NCBI RefSeq assembly: GCF_000244915.1
Contig: NZ_CM001442.1
Location: forward strand, 4,960,001 to 5,024,000
Reading direction: 5' to 3'
DNA: 64,000 bases
Source: Bradyrhizobium sp. WSM471
GTDB taxonomy: Bacteria; Pseudomonadota; Alphaproteobacteria; Rhizobiales; Xanthobacteraceae
A program made the translations under genes and the position numbers. The stretch's first letter is position 1. Each line of letters begins with the position of its first letter. The notes beneath the pieces are model-generated. The model was not told where the DNA came from. It searched no databases and saw only the letters and a list, made by a program, of their open reading frames with translations. Positions 45,186-53,028 of the stretch are shown here, one piece after another.

Positions 45186-46790
45186 ATGAGCGAGGCGTCC
45201 CGTGACGAAGGTGCGTGGTGGGAATCCGCCGTCATCTACGAGATCGCACTGATCTCGTTCCAGGACTCGGACGGCGACGGCAAGGGCGACCTCGCCGGCC
45301 TGACCTCGCGCATCGACTATCTGAAATGGCTCGGCGTCGACGCGGTGTGGCTGACGCCGATCTACAAGAGTCCGTTCCGCGACCTCGGCTACGACATCTC
45401 CGACTACTGCTCGATCGACCCTGCGTTCGGCAGCCTCGAGGCGTTCGACCGCCTGCTCAAGGCCCTGCACGCCGCGGAGATCCGCGTGATCCTCGATCTC
45501 GTGCCCAACCATACTGCGAACGATCACGCATGGTTCGTCGAGAGCAGCAGCTCACGAAACAGCGCGAAGGCCGATTGGTACATCTGGGCCGACGCGGCCG
45601 AGAACGGCGGCCCGCCCAACAACTGGCTAAGCCGCTTCGGCGGCAGCGGCTGGGAATGGTGCGAGGCGCGGCGGCAATATTACTATCACTCCTTCCTGGT
45701 CGAGCAGCCCGATCTGAACTGGCGCAACCCGCAGCTGCGCGCCGCGATCGCCGATGCCATGCGCTTCTGGCTCGATCGCGGCGTCGACGGATTTCGCGTC
45801 GATGCCAGCGCGGTGCTGATCAAGGACGCGCTGCTGCGCGACAATCCGCATAACCCGCAAGCGAAAGGCAAGCCGCCGCCGCAGCGCCAGACACCCGTCT
45901 TTACCGACGATCGGCCGGAGACGATGGATTGCATCGAATTCATCCGCGAGGTGATCGACGGTTATCCAGGGCGCATGTTATGCGGTGAAGTCCAGGGCAA
46001 GACCGACCGCATCGGCCACTTCTACGGCAACGACCGGCCGCGCCTGCATCTGCCGCTCAATTTCGCGCTGCTGGACTCGCAATGGGACGCGCTGTCCCTG
46101 CAGGCAACGATCGATGCGTATTTCAACGCCATCCCGGATCATGCATGGCCGGTCTGGGTGATCGGTGGTCACGACAAGCAACGGATCGCGAGCAAGATCG
46201 GCGAGCCGCAAATGCGCGTGCTGGCGATGCTGCTGCTGACGCTGCGGGGAACGCCGTTCTTCTTCATGGGCGACGAGATCGGCCGCAAGCGCGTTCCCAT
46301 TCCGGCCGACCGCGTCCGCGATCCCTTCGAGATGCTCGTGCCGGGATATGGCCTTTGCCGTGATCCCGAACGCGCGCCGATGCGATGGGATGACAGCAGC
46401 AACGGCGGCTTTACCACCGGCGATCCATGGCTGCCGCTCGAGCCGCCCGACGGCGCGGCCAACGTGGCCACGCAGCAGCGCGATGCGCGTTCGATCCTGG
46501 CGCTGTTTCGCGCGCTCATGACGCTGCGGCGCGAGCACGCGTGCCTGCGCCACGGCGGCTACGAGCCGCTACGCTCGCAGAACGACGTTCTTGCCTACAG
46601 GCGGACGGATGGCGGCAGGGAAATTCTGGTCGCGCTCAACATCGCCGCCGAGCCGCGGAAATGGCATTGGCAAGGTCGCGGCCGCCTGCTGATGTCGACG
46701 CATCTCGACCTGCCGTCCGAGCCGTTGCCGGGCGCCACCATCCTGCTCCGCGGCAATGAAGGCGTGATCATCGAACTCGAGCCAAGATGA
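45186..46790 (+). CDS. GH13 alpha-amylase family enzyme (alpha-glucosidase-like)
   Basis: A 534-residue cytoplasmic glycoside hydrolase of family 13. The barrel regions are DLVPNHTAND (region I), GFRVDASAV (region II, nucleophile Asp), CGEVQGK (region III, acid Glu) and VIGGHDKQR (region IV, with Gly where NHD is usual). The start ATG at 45186 gives ESAVIYEIALISFQDSDGDG, the usual family opening. It most likely hydrolyses or transfers glucose from alpha-glucosides such as trehalose, maltose or sucrose. It lies at the end of the ADH operon. Confidence 0.93.
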   Translation: MSEASRDEGAWWESAVIYEIALISFQDSDGDGKGDLAGLTSRIDYLKWLGVDAVWLTPIYKSPFRDLGYDISDYCSIDPAFGSLEAFDRLLKALHAAEIRVILDLVPNHTANDHAWFVESSSSRNSAKADWYIWADAAENGGPPNNWLSRFGGSGWEWCEARRQYYYHSFLVEQPDLNWRNPQLRAAIADAMRFWLDRGVDGFRVDASAVLIKDALLRDNPHNPQAKGKPPPQRQTPVFTDDRPETMDCIEFIREVIDGYPGRMLCGEVQGKTDRIGHFYGNDRPRLHLPLNFALLDSQWDALSLQATIDAYFNAIPDHAWPVWVIGGHDKQRIASKIGEPQMRVLAMLLLTLRGTPFFFMGDEIGRKRVPIPADRVRDPFEMLVPGYGLCRDPERAPMRWDDSSNGGFTTGDPWLPLEPPDGAANVATQQRDARSILALFRALMTLRREHACLRHGGYEPLRSQNDVLAYRRTDGGREILVALNIAAEPRKWHWQGRGRLLMSTHLDLPSEPLPGATILLRGNEGVIIELEPR

Positions 46791-46797
46791 CGGCCGA

Positions 46798-46822
46798 GGA
46801 ACCATCCGCGCGTCAGCGCGTC
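46798..46822 (+). promoter_or_regulatory. EcfG-like promoter GGAAC-N16-CGTC before csbD
   Basis: GGAAC (46798-46802) and CGTC (46819-46822) are separated by 16 bp, with one mismatch in the -10 element of the general-stress consensus. It precedes csbD, a gene family that is often stress-controlled, by about 110 bp. Confidence 0.45.
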
Positions 46823-46934
46823 TCATCAACGCTTCCGACGTCCCCCCCTGCCGGAGGCTGAATAGAGGAAACCGCGGCCCCGGCGCTCATCCCCTTCAAG
46901 CGCCGGCGCCGCGGCGTGAGCCTGGAGGCAGACC

Positions 46935-47114
46935 ATGAGCAAGACCAAGGGCCTCGGTCAGCGGATCGCTGGCAAGGCGAAACAGGCGGTCGGCGAGATC
47001 GTCGGCGATCAGGATCTCCACGAGGAAGGCAAGGAGCAAGCCGAGCGCGGCCGGGACGAACAGAGCAAGCCGAGCGAGCTCAATCCGTTGAAGAAACTCA
47101 ATCAGCTGACGTGA
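46935..47114 (+). CDS. CsbD-family stress protein
   Basis: A 59-residue soluble protein. The core MSKTKGLGQRIAGKAKQAVG followed by EIVGDQDLHEEGKEQAERGR is the typical CsbD/YjbJ helix-rich fold. A GGAGG site lies 5-6 bases upstream of the ATG. The family is induced by general stress in several bacteria, and the upstream GGAAC element fits that. The stop TGA overlaps the GTG start of the DUF305 gene, so both are translationally coupled. Confidence 0.93.
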   Translation: MSKTKGLGQRIAGKAKQAVGEIVGDQDLHEEGKEQAERGRDEQSKPSELNPLKKLNQLT

Positions 47115-48271
47115 ACGCCGCCGCGCCGTCAACCATTTCCAGTTCAATTCGTCCCGGTGATGAAGCCGCCTCACGGCGACGCTCGCGCTGGATCGCCGCC
47201 GCCGAACTCGGCCTGATCAGCAGCACCTTCTCGACCATCGTCAGCCAGCTCTTCGCCGCGCGGATCGGACGCGATGCCGCCGTCGACTGGATGACGGTCG
47301 CCGCCATCCCCGCGCGCGATTGGGCGATCAGCGCAGAGCCGTCGTGGAGCGCGATCCTTGCCGGGATCGCCTTTCACCAATGGGCGGACTTCTCCTGGGC
47401 GCTGGTGTTCTTCGGCCTGCTCGGGCGCTGGACCGCCGACCTGCGGCCGCTGGCGATCCTGCTGCTCGCCCTGCCCTGGGCCGTGTTCTCGTCAAGCATG
47501 GAATGGTTCGTGCTGGTGCCGCTGTTTCCGTTCTGGCAGCCGCTGTTCACGCTGCAGCAGCCGTACTGGATCGGCCTGCTCGTCCATGGCTCCTCCGCCG
47601 TGATGTATCCCCTGTTCGCCCGGTTGCGCTGGAGACGAGGCGCGGCACCCGCGCGCGATGTTCGCTTCACCAATGCCTGGACCACCGGCGCGATGGCTTT
47701 GATCGTACTGCTCGGCGCGGCCGCGTTGTTCGGCAGCCATGGTTACGAGCCGCCATGGATGGGCCGCGACAGGGACGCGGACCAGACTTACATCCGTCAT
47801 ATGACCGCGCATCACGCCCAGGGCATCGACCTGGCGCGGATCGCCGCGGAGCGCGCGCAGGACCCGCATCTGCGAAAGCTGGCGATGCTGATGGTCGCAA
47901 GCCAGACCGGCGAGAACCGGATTTTCGAGACCTGGTGGCTGAGCTGGTTCGACACCGAGATGCCCGATTGCAGCTCGGACGAACGTGCCGCCATGCCGGG
48001 CTTCCTGACACAGGCCGAGATGCGACAGGTCAAGGCCGCGCCGGCGGACCAATTCGACACGCTGTTCGTCGAGACCATGAGCAAGCATCACGCCGGCGCG
48101 GTCAGGATGGCCGACCAGATGTGGCATAGCGGCGGCGATCTGCGCCTGCGTGTGATGGCCCACGCCATCCGCCACGAGCAGCAGGGCGAGATCGCGCTGA
48201 TGCACGGCGCCAGCGGCATTGCCGTCGTCGCCACCGCCTTCCGCAACATGCTCGGCGACAATGTCAATTGA
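47111..48271 (+). CDS. Membrane protein with C-terminal DUF305 domain
   Basis: A 386-residue protein. The start is a GTG at 47111 that overlaps the csbD stop (GTGA). Five or six membrane segments lie between about residues 75 and 210 (WALVFFGLLG, then AILLLALPWAVFSSSMEWFV). The C-terminal DUF305 helical domain from about residue 235 has HMTAHHAQGIDLARIAAE and TMSKHHAGAVRMADQM, whose His/Met pairs suggest metal (copper) binding. It appears to couple a membrane part to a periplasmic or cytosolic DUF305 domain. The metal is inferred from the family. Confidence 0.85.
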   Translation: MNAAAPSTISSSIRPGDEAASRRRSRWIAAAELGLISSTFSTIVSQLFAARIGRDAAVDWMTVAAIPARDWAISAEPSWSAILAGIAFHQWADFSWALVFFGLLGRWTADLRPLAILLLALPWAVFSSSMEWFVLVPLFPFWQPLFTLQQPYWIGLLVHGSSAVMYPLFARLRWRRGAAPARDVRFTNAWTTGAMALIVLLGAAALFGSHGYEPPWMGRDRDADQTYIRHMTAHHAQGIDLARIAAERAQDPHLRKLAMLMVASQTGENRIFETWWLSWFDTEMPDCSSDERAAMPGFLTQAEMRQVKAAPADQFDTLFVETMSKHHAGAVRMADQMWHSGGDLRLRVMAHAIRHEQQGEIALMHGASGIAVVATAFRNMLGDNVN

Positions 48272-48283
48272 GCGGATCGTCCC

Positions 48284-48892
48284 CTACTCGCGCCAGAACT
48301 CGGCCAATTCCTCGGCGGTCATCAGATCGACCTGACCGTGAAAGCGGGTGCGGTACATCGTCATCAGTGCATCATGGCCGACGTCGGACGAGCTGCACAG
48401 CGCATCCTCGACGATGACGACCCGAAAGCCGAGATCGACGGCGCTCAGGACCGTCGAGAGCACGCAGACGTCAGTCTCTGCGCCCGTGATCACGACCGTG
48501 CCGACGTTCTTCTCGATGAGCAGGCTCGCGAGGCCGGGATTGCTGAATGCCGAATAGGCCGGCTTGTCGATGACGGCAGCCGGCGGAACGAAGCGGCTCA
48601 AGGCCGGCACGAGTTCGAGACCGGATGGCGGCAGATGCTTGCGGGTCGCCTCTTGCCAGCGACGAAAATAGCGCTGCCACTGTCCGGGCCGATCCTCCGG
48701 GTTCTCGGGCGTGATAAATCGCGTGAAGATCGTTCTGGCCTGATGGCGCGAAACGATCGAGGCGATCGTCGGCAACACTCGCGCCATCCATGGCGTCTCC
48801 CAGAGACCGCCCGGAGCGAAGATGTTCTGCATGTCGATGCACAAGTGAACGGCGTCGCCGATGTCGGTCACTTCCGACGCGCTGTCTCTCAT
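48284..48892 (-). CDS. Isochorismatase-like cysteine hydrolase
   Basis: A 202-residue isochorismatase-superfamily hydrolase. The catalytic triad is visible: Asp20 in CIDMQN, Lys110 in VIDKPAY and Cys143 in ETDVCVLST. Such enzymes hydrolyse amides or vinyl ethers; nicotinamidase-like or N-carbamoyl substrates are possible, but none is shown. An AAGGA ribosome site precedes the ATG at 48892. It is convergent with the DUF305 gene, 12 bp away. The next 282 bp up to the tRNA contain no gene. Confidence 0.9.
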   Translation of the reverse strand: MRDSASEVTDIGDAVHLCIDMQNIFAPGGLWETPWMARVLPTIASIVSRHQARTIFTRFITPENPEDRPGQWQRYFRRWQEATRKHLPPSGLELVPALSRFVPPAAVIDKPAYSAFSNPGLASLLIEKNVGTVVITGAETDVCVLSTVLSAVDLGFRVVIVEDALCSSSDVGHDALMTMYRTRFHGQVDLMTAEELAEFWRE

Positions 48893-49174
48893 CGTCCTTC
48901 ACCGTCGAACCATAGCCACGCGCCGCAGCCGGCATTTGCGCAGCGACCTCACCGACTGCAAATGCGATCCCGACGATCATCGTTCCCCATCACGCGCGAT
49001 CCAGCCGCAGCGCCGAATCGAACAATGCCGGCGCCATGGAATGAGGACGATCATCGCTTTATCGGAACGGTGCTCGGGACCCCGGCTCACGTCGGCAGCG
49101 CCATTCGGGCCCTGCGCAGCAACGCCCCCGGAGGGCATCAATAACCAAGGAATATCAATACCGAGGTGGCCAAA

Positions 49175-49259
49175 TGGTGCGCTCGGAGGGACTCGAACCC
49201 CCACGATTTTACTCACTGCCACCTCAAGGCAGCGCGTCTACCAATTCCGCCACGAGCGC
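49175..49259 (-). tRNA. tRNA-Leu (anticodon GAG)
   Basis: An 85-nt cloverleaf read on the minus strand. The 5' acceptor arm GCGCTCG pairs with CGAGCGC, the D arm is followed by an anticodon stem-loop CTGCC-TTGAGGT-GGCAG with anticodon GAG, then a class II variable arm and GGTTCGAGTCC in the T arm. The 3' CCA is encoded. The nearby upstream region holds nothing else. Confidence 0.97.
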
Positions 49260-49444
49260 TTTTGGGGATGCCGGCTTGAGGCTTGAAGGCCAACCGGATC
49301 AACGGCGCCGATCTAACAAATCCGTCAGAGGGGTACAAGCCTCCAAAGGCCCTGAATTCCACAAGCTTGGCAGGAAAGTTCCGGCTCCTCGCGCCGGGAT
49401 CGGCCTTTTCCGCCTGCCCGGGCCGCTACCGTATGCCCAGGCCG

Positions 49445-49747
49445 CTACCGCGTGCCCGGGATACGTGGCAGCATCTGCTTGACCTCGACCGCGATCCGGT
49501 TGCGGTCGACCAGCACGACGCCGGAGGCGACCGGCAAATTATTGGCCAGAACCTTGACCTCGTCGGCCTCGGTTGCGTCCAGCTCGATGATGGCGCCGCG
49601 GGAAAGACGTAATACCTGATGGATCGGCATGGTGGTCGTCCCGAGGACGACCATGAGATCCACGGTGACTTTGTCGAGAGTAGGCACTGCAGCACCACCG
49701 CAACTTGGGACTAGGACTAGGGACTTGATATTTGCACCTGGGATCAT
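49445..49747 (-). CDS. FliN/SpoA-domain protein (orphan)
   Basis: A 100-residue protein. Residues about 30-95 form a SpoA (FliN/MotD) domain: VDLMVVLGTTTMPIHQVLRL, then SRGAIIELDATEADEVKVLA and DRNRIAVEVKQMLPR. This domain forms the flagellar C-ring switch or its type III secretion counterpart. No flagellar genes are nearby, so it is an isolated copy. The start is the ATG at 49747; a TTG at 49768 would add seven residues and overlap the divergent lipB start. Confidence 0.85.
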   Translation of the reverse strand: MIPGANIKSLVLVPSCGGAAVPTLDKVTVDLMVVLGTTTMPIHQVLRLSRGAIIELDATEADEVKVLANNLPVASGVVLVDRNRIAVEVKQMLPRIPGTR

Positions 49748-49767
49748 CACCCGGTTATGGTTAGCCA

Positions 49768-50514
49768 ATGGTTAATTCACCCCAAAACCCCCGCCAAAAC
49801 CAGCGTCAAGAGCTCGATTTGACGGCGTTTTCCGCCTCCTCCGGCGAGCCCGTGGAGTGGCGGATTTCGGACGCGCCCGTGCCCTATCCGGAGGCCGTGG
49901 CCGAAATGGAGGCGCGCGTCGCGGCGATCGCAGCGGGTGAAGCTCCGGAGCTGGTCTGGCTGCTGGAACATCCCCCACTCTACACCTCCGGCACCTCCGG
50001 CAAGGAATCCGACCTGCTCGATGCCCGATTCCCGATCTTTGCCACCGGGCGCGGCGGCCAGCTCACCTACCACGGGCCCGGCCAGCGCGTGGCCTATGTC
50101 ATGCTCGACCTGAAGCGCCGGCGGCCGGACGTCCGGGCCTATGTCGCGAGCCTGGAGGAGCTGATTGTGCGGACGCTCGCCGCCTTCAACATCCGTGGCG
50201 AGCGGCGCGAGGACCGGGTCGGCGTCTGGGTGAAGCGGCCCGACAAGGGACCCGAGCACGAGGACAAGATCGCGGCGATCGGCGTCCGACTGAAGCGCTG
50301 GGTCTCGTTTCACGGCATCGCCATCAATGTCGAGCCGGAGCTGTCGCATTTCGCCGGCATCGTGCCCTGCGGCGTCGCCGATCCCCGCTACGGCGTCACC
50401 TCGCTGGTCGATCTCGGCCAGCTCGTGACGATGTCCGATGTCGACGTCGCGCTCCGGCAGGCCTTCGAGGAGCTGTTCGGGCCGACCCGGGCGCTGATCC
50501 CGGAAGCCGTCTAA
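49768..50514 (+). CDS. lipB: Lipoyl(octanoyl) transferase
   Basis: A 248-residue enzyme that transfers octanoyl from acyl carrier protein to the lipoyl domain of 2-oxoacid dehydrogenases, the first step of lipoate synthesis. Key motifs are [30 protein letters not shown] with the catalytic Lys, and CGV with the catalytic Cys. The N-terminal about 25 residues are an unusual Asn/Gln-rich extension ([12 protein letters not shown]). It is divergent from the FliN-like gene, and the two start sites are adjacent. Confidence 0.95.
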   Translation: MVNSPQNPRQNQRQELDLTAFSASSGEPVEWRISDAPVPYPEAVAEMEARVAAIAAGEAPELVWLLEHPPLYTSGTSGKESDLLDARFPIFATGRGGQLTYHGPGQRVAYVMLDLKRRRPDVRAYVASLEELIVRTLAAFNIRGERREDRVGVWVKRPDKGPEHEDKIAAIGVRLKRWVSFHGIAINVEPELSHFAGIVPCGVADPRYGVTSLVDLGQLVTMSDVDVALRQAFEELFGPTRALIPEAV

Positions 50515-50712
50515 CGCTTTCTGTAGAGCGCCCCGCCTCTATCGTTTTCCGCCAATGCGGAATCGGCTAGGCTCGATTCCGGTGTCGCCCACGCCTCCCC
50601 CCTCCGCCGGGAAAGCAGATGTCATGCCGGGCGATTTGATCTTCGGACCGACTGTTCGAGCGCCAGGCATAAGGAGGGGTTGCGTTTCAGCTCGCAATGG
50701 GAGGTTTTTGCG

Positions 50713-51426
50713 ATGAGACTGTCTGCACCCATCTATCATCTGAAGCGAAGAGCAAAGCGCCTGTCTCGCGAGGAAGGCATTCCGCTACACGATGCGCTCG
50801 ACCGCATCGCCGCGACGGAAGGCTTTTTCGCCTGGAGCATGCTCGCGGCGAAAGCGGCCGCAGCGAGCCCGGCCAACAGGTTTTTCCCGCAATTCCAACC
50901 GGGTGACCTGGTGCTGGTGGGCGCGCGCGCCGGCCAGGGCAAGACCCTGATGAGCCTCGAGCTTGCGGTGGAGGCGATGCGGTCGGGCCACCGCGCCGCG
51001 TTCTTCTCGCTCGAATACACCGAGAAAGACGTTCTGGATCGCCTTCGGAGGGTCGGCGTAGACCCGGCGCAATTCGAAAAACTCCTCGAGGTCGATTGCT
51101 CCGACGCCATCAGTGCCGATTGCGTCGTCAAGCAGATGGCCGCAGCACCGCGCGGCACGGTCGTGGTGATCGACTATCTGCAACTGCTCGATCAGCGGCG
51201 GGAAAATCCCGATCTCACCGTTCAGGTGCGCGCGTTGAAATCATTCGCGCGCGACAAAGGATTGGTCGTCGTCTTCATCTCGCAGATCGACCGCTCCTAT
51301 GATCCCTCGCTCAAACCCTGCCCTGACCTGGACGATGTCAGGCTGCCGAACCCGCTTGATTTGAAGCTGTTCGACAAGACCTGTTTCCTGAACAAGGACG
51401 AAGTTCAGTTTCGCATAGCGAGCTGA
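50713..51426 (+). CDS. RecA-fold ATPase resembling the DnaB helicase C-terminal domain
   Basis: A 237-residue protein. A short N-terminal helical segment (REEGIPLHDALDRIAATEGF) leads to a RecA-like core with Walker A GARAGQGKT, FFSLEYTEKDV, Walker B VVVIDYLQLLDQR, and a late QIDRS (polar sensor) element. The DnaB N-terminal domain and linker are missing. It is not near a primase or a phage gene. It may be a stand-alone helicase-like or KaiC-like ATPase. The start at 50713 has GGGAGG upstream. Confidence 0.85.
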   Translation: MRLSAPIYHLKRRAKRLSREEGIPLHDALDRIAATEGFFAWSMLAAKAAAASPANRFFPQFQPGDLVLVGARAGQGKTLMSLELAVEAMRSGHRAAFFSLEYTEKDVLDRLRRVGVDPAQFEKLLEVDCSDAISADCVVKQMAAAPRGTVVVIDYLQLLDQRRENPDLTVQVRALKSFARDKGLVVVFISQIDRSYDPSLKPCPDLDDVRLPNPLDLKLFDKTCFLNKDEVQFRIAS

Positions 51427-51449
51427 CGATCAGGAGGCCCAACCGGTTC

Positions 51450-51481
51450 AGGCCGCGGGTGAGATCGTTCACCCGCGGCCT
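51450..51481. terminator. Shared hairpin between the ATPase and tautomerase genes
   Basis: A perfect 13-bp stem (AGGCCGCGGGTGA and its complement) with a 6-nt loop lies between convergent genes ending at 51426 and 51488. There is no T-run, so it may act as a bidirectional Rho-independent-like hairpin. Confidence 0.6.
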
Positions 51482-51487
51482 CCCTCC

Positions 51488-51910
51488 TCACGCCTTCTCG
51501 GGGGAAACCTCGAGCTTGCCGGCGATGTAGCGCCGCTCCTGGGTCAGGCCGCCAAAGCCGTAGGCGTCGCCCTTGACCTCGTCGACATGCAGATAGGTCT
51601 CGTGATGCAGCGGACCCAGGATCCCGGCCATGCGCTGGAACATCGCGGCGAGATAGGCGGCCTTCTCGTCCTTGGTATTGGTGCCTTCGCTGACGTGGAT
51701 GTCGATCCAGTAGCTCGCGAGCTTCTGCTCTGCGAGCGACTTGCCGCCGGCGAACCAGTCGCCCGCCTCGACCGGTTTCACGATGATGGCGGTGACCTCA
51801 GGGTCCTTGTGCAGGATTTTTGCGGTGAGTTCGGACACGGCGCTCGCGATGTCGGCCTTCAGCGAGGGCGACTGGCGGGAGGTGGTGTAGGACACGGTGA
51901 TCAGCGGCAT
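51488..51910 (-). CDS. Tautomerase-superfamily protein
   Basis: A 140-residue protein that starts MPLITVSYTTSRQSPSLKAD, with the N-terminal Pro2 that is the catalytic base of the tautomerase superfamily. A second half (TYLHVDEVKGDAYGFGGLTQ) gives a fused double-length fold, longer than 4-oxalocrotonate tautomerase and similar to MSAD/tautomerase-like proteins. It probably isomerises or hydrates an unsaturated keto acid. The divergent LysR gene and the operator-like region suggest it is that regulator's target. Confidence 0.85.
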   Translation of the reverse strand: MPLITVSYTTSRQSPSLKADIASAVSELTAKILHKDPEVTAIIVKPVEAGDWFAGGKSLAEQKLASYWIDIHVSEGTNTKDEKAAYLAAMFQRMAGILGPLHHETYLHVDEVKGDAYGFGGLTQERRYIAGKLEVSPEKA

Positions 51911-51982
51911 GGTCGTTCTCCTCGGATGTCGCGCAGGTGTTGCGCGGCGTTGATGAGAAGCTAGACCGACCCTCGACATTTT

Positions 51983-52017
51983 GGTATCTTATCTCTGTTG
52001 ATACCAGTGATAAGATA
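51983..52017. promoter_or_regulatory. LysR-type operator between the tautomerase and LysR genes
   Basis: Two overlapping inverted repeats lie in the 112-bp divergent gap: TATCTTATC (51985-51993) with GATAAGATA (52009-52017), and GGTATC (51983-51988) with GATACC (52000-52005). Both fit the T-N11-A style dyads that LysR proteins bind, and the position just before the LysR ATG suits auto-regulation. Confidence 0.7.
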
Positions 52018-52022
52018 TCATA

Positions 52023-52877
52023 ATGACAGCAACGCTCGACATCGCCACTGTCCAGGCCTTCCTGCTGGTCGCCGACCTCCAGAGTTTTACGCGCACCGCC
52101 GAGGTCCTTGGCACGACCCAGGCGGCCGTCAGCCTCAAGCTGCAACGGCTGGAAACGCTGCTCGGCAGGCGCCTCGTCGAGCGCTCGCCGCGCGCGGTCC
52201 GGCTCACGGCAGACGGCGCGACGTTCCTCGATCGCGCCCGCGCGCTGATCGCGGCACATGACCGCGCGCTGTCGGGCGAGGCCTCGCTCGCGCAGTCGCT
52301 CTCGCTCGGCATCTCCGACCATGCCGCGGGGCCGGAGCTGGTACCGCTGCTCGAACGCCTGCATGCGATGTCGTCGAACCTCACCCTCGCCGTCACCATC
52401 GGCTTCTCACGCGAGATGCAGGAGGCCTATGATTCCGGCCAACTGGATGCGGTGATCGTGCGCCAGGAAGGCAGCCGCCGCGGCGGCGAGAGGCTGGCCG
52501 AGGACGAATTCGGCTGGTTCGCGTCAAGACGCTTCACCGTGCCAAAGGGGCAGCCTTTGCCGCTCGCAACCCTCGCTCCGCCCTGCGGCGTCCGCGCCAT
52601 CGCCGTGCGCGCGCTCGACAAGGCCGGCCTCACATGGCGTGAGCGTTTTGTCGGCGGTGGCGTCACCGCCGTGGTGGCAGCCGCGCTCGCCGGACTTGCC
52701 ATCGCACCGCTGGCGCGACGGATCGCACCTCCTGGGCTGGTCGACATCGGGCCAGTCCAGAAGCTGCCAAAACTCGGCAGCTCCAAGGTGATGCTGCATT
52801 CGAAGGTCAGCGATCCCGCAAAGCTTGCGGCGCTGCGCGCGGTGGCGGCGACGTTCCGGAGCGCGGCGGCGGTCTGA
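52023..52877 (+). CDS. LysR-family transcriptional regulator
   Basis: A 284-residue regulator. The N-terminal winged HTH (about 1-62) has FLLVADLQSFTRTAEVLGTT then QAAVSLKLQRLETLLGRRLV, and a substrate-binding effector domain follows with ISDHAAG near residue 98. The start ATG at 52023 is supported by the operator region just upstream. It is divergent from the tautomerase gene, so it probably controls that gene in response to a ligand. The ligand is unknown. Confidence 0.92.
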   Translation: MTATLDIATVQAFLLVADLQSFTRTAEVLGTTQAAVSLKLQRLETLLGRRLVERSPRAVRLTADGATFLDRARALIAAHDRALSGEASLAQSLSLGISDHAAGPELVPLLERLHAMSSNLTLAVTIGFSREMQEAYDSGQLDAVIVRQEGSRRGGERLAEDEFGWFASRRFTVPKGQPLPLATLAPPCGVRAIAVRALDKAGLTWRERFVGGGVTAVVAAALAGLAIAPLARRIAPPGLVDIGPVQKLPKLGSSKVMLHSKVSDPAKLAALRAVAATFRSAAAV

Positions 52878-52977
52878 CGCCAGACCGGTTTACAAGATCG
52901 CCTAACGCTGCGAGCGTCCGCTAGCTTGCGCCCTGCATACGGGCCCGCAATATTGCCTAAAAAGGTTCCAAATCTTC

Positions 52978-53002
52978 GGAACAATCCGCCACCTACCGCG
53001 TT
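52978..53002 (+). promoter_or_regulatory. Perfect EcfG-type promoter GGAAC-N16-CGTT before the hybrid kinase
   Basis: GGAAC at 52978-52982 and CGTT at 52999-53002 are separated by 16 bp, an exact match to the alphaproteobacterial EcfG (general stress sigma) consensus. The kinase ATG lies 27 bp downstream. A complementary GTTCC lies 8 bp before GGAAC. Confidence 0.78.
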
Positions 53003-53028
53003 TGCCCCGGTTAAGGCAGGGTCCGGGA

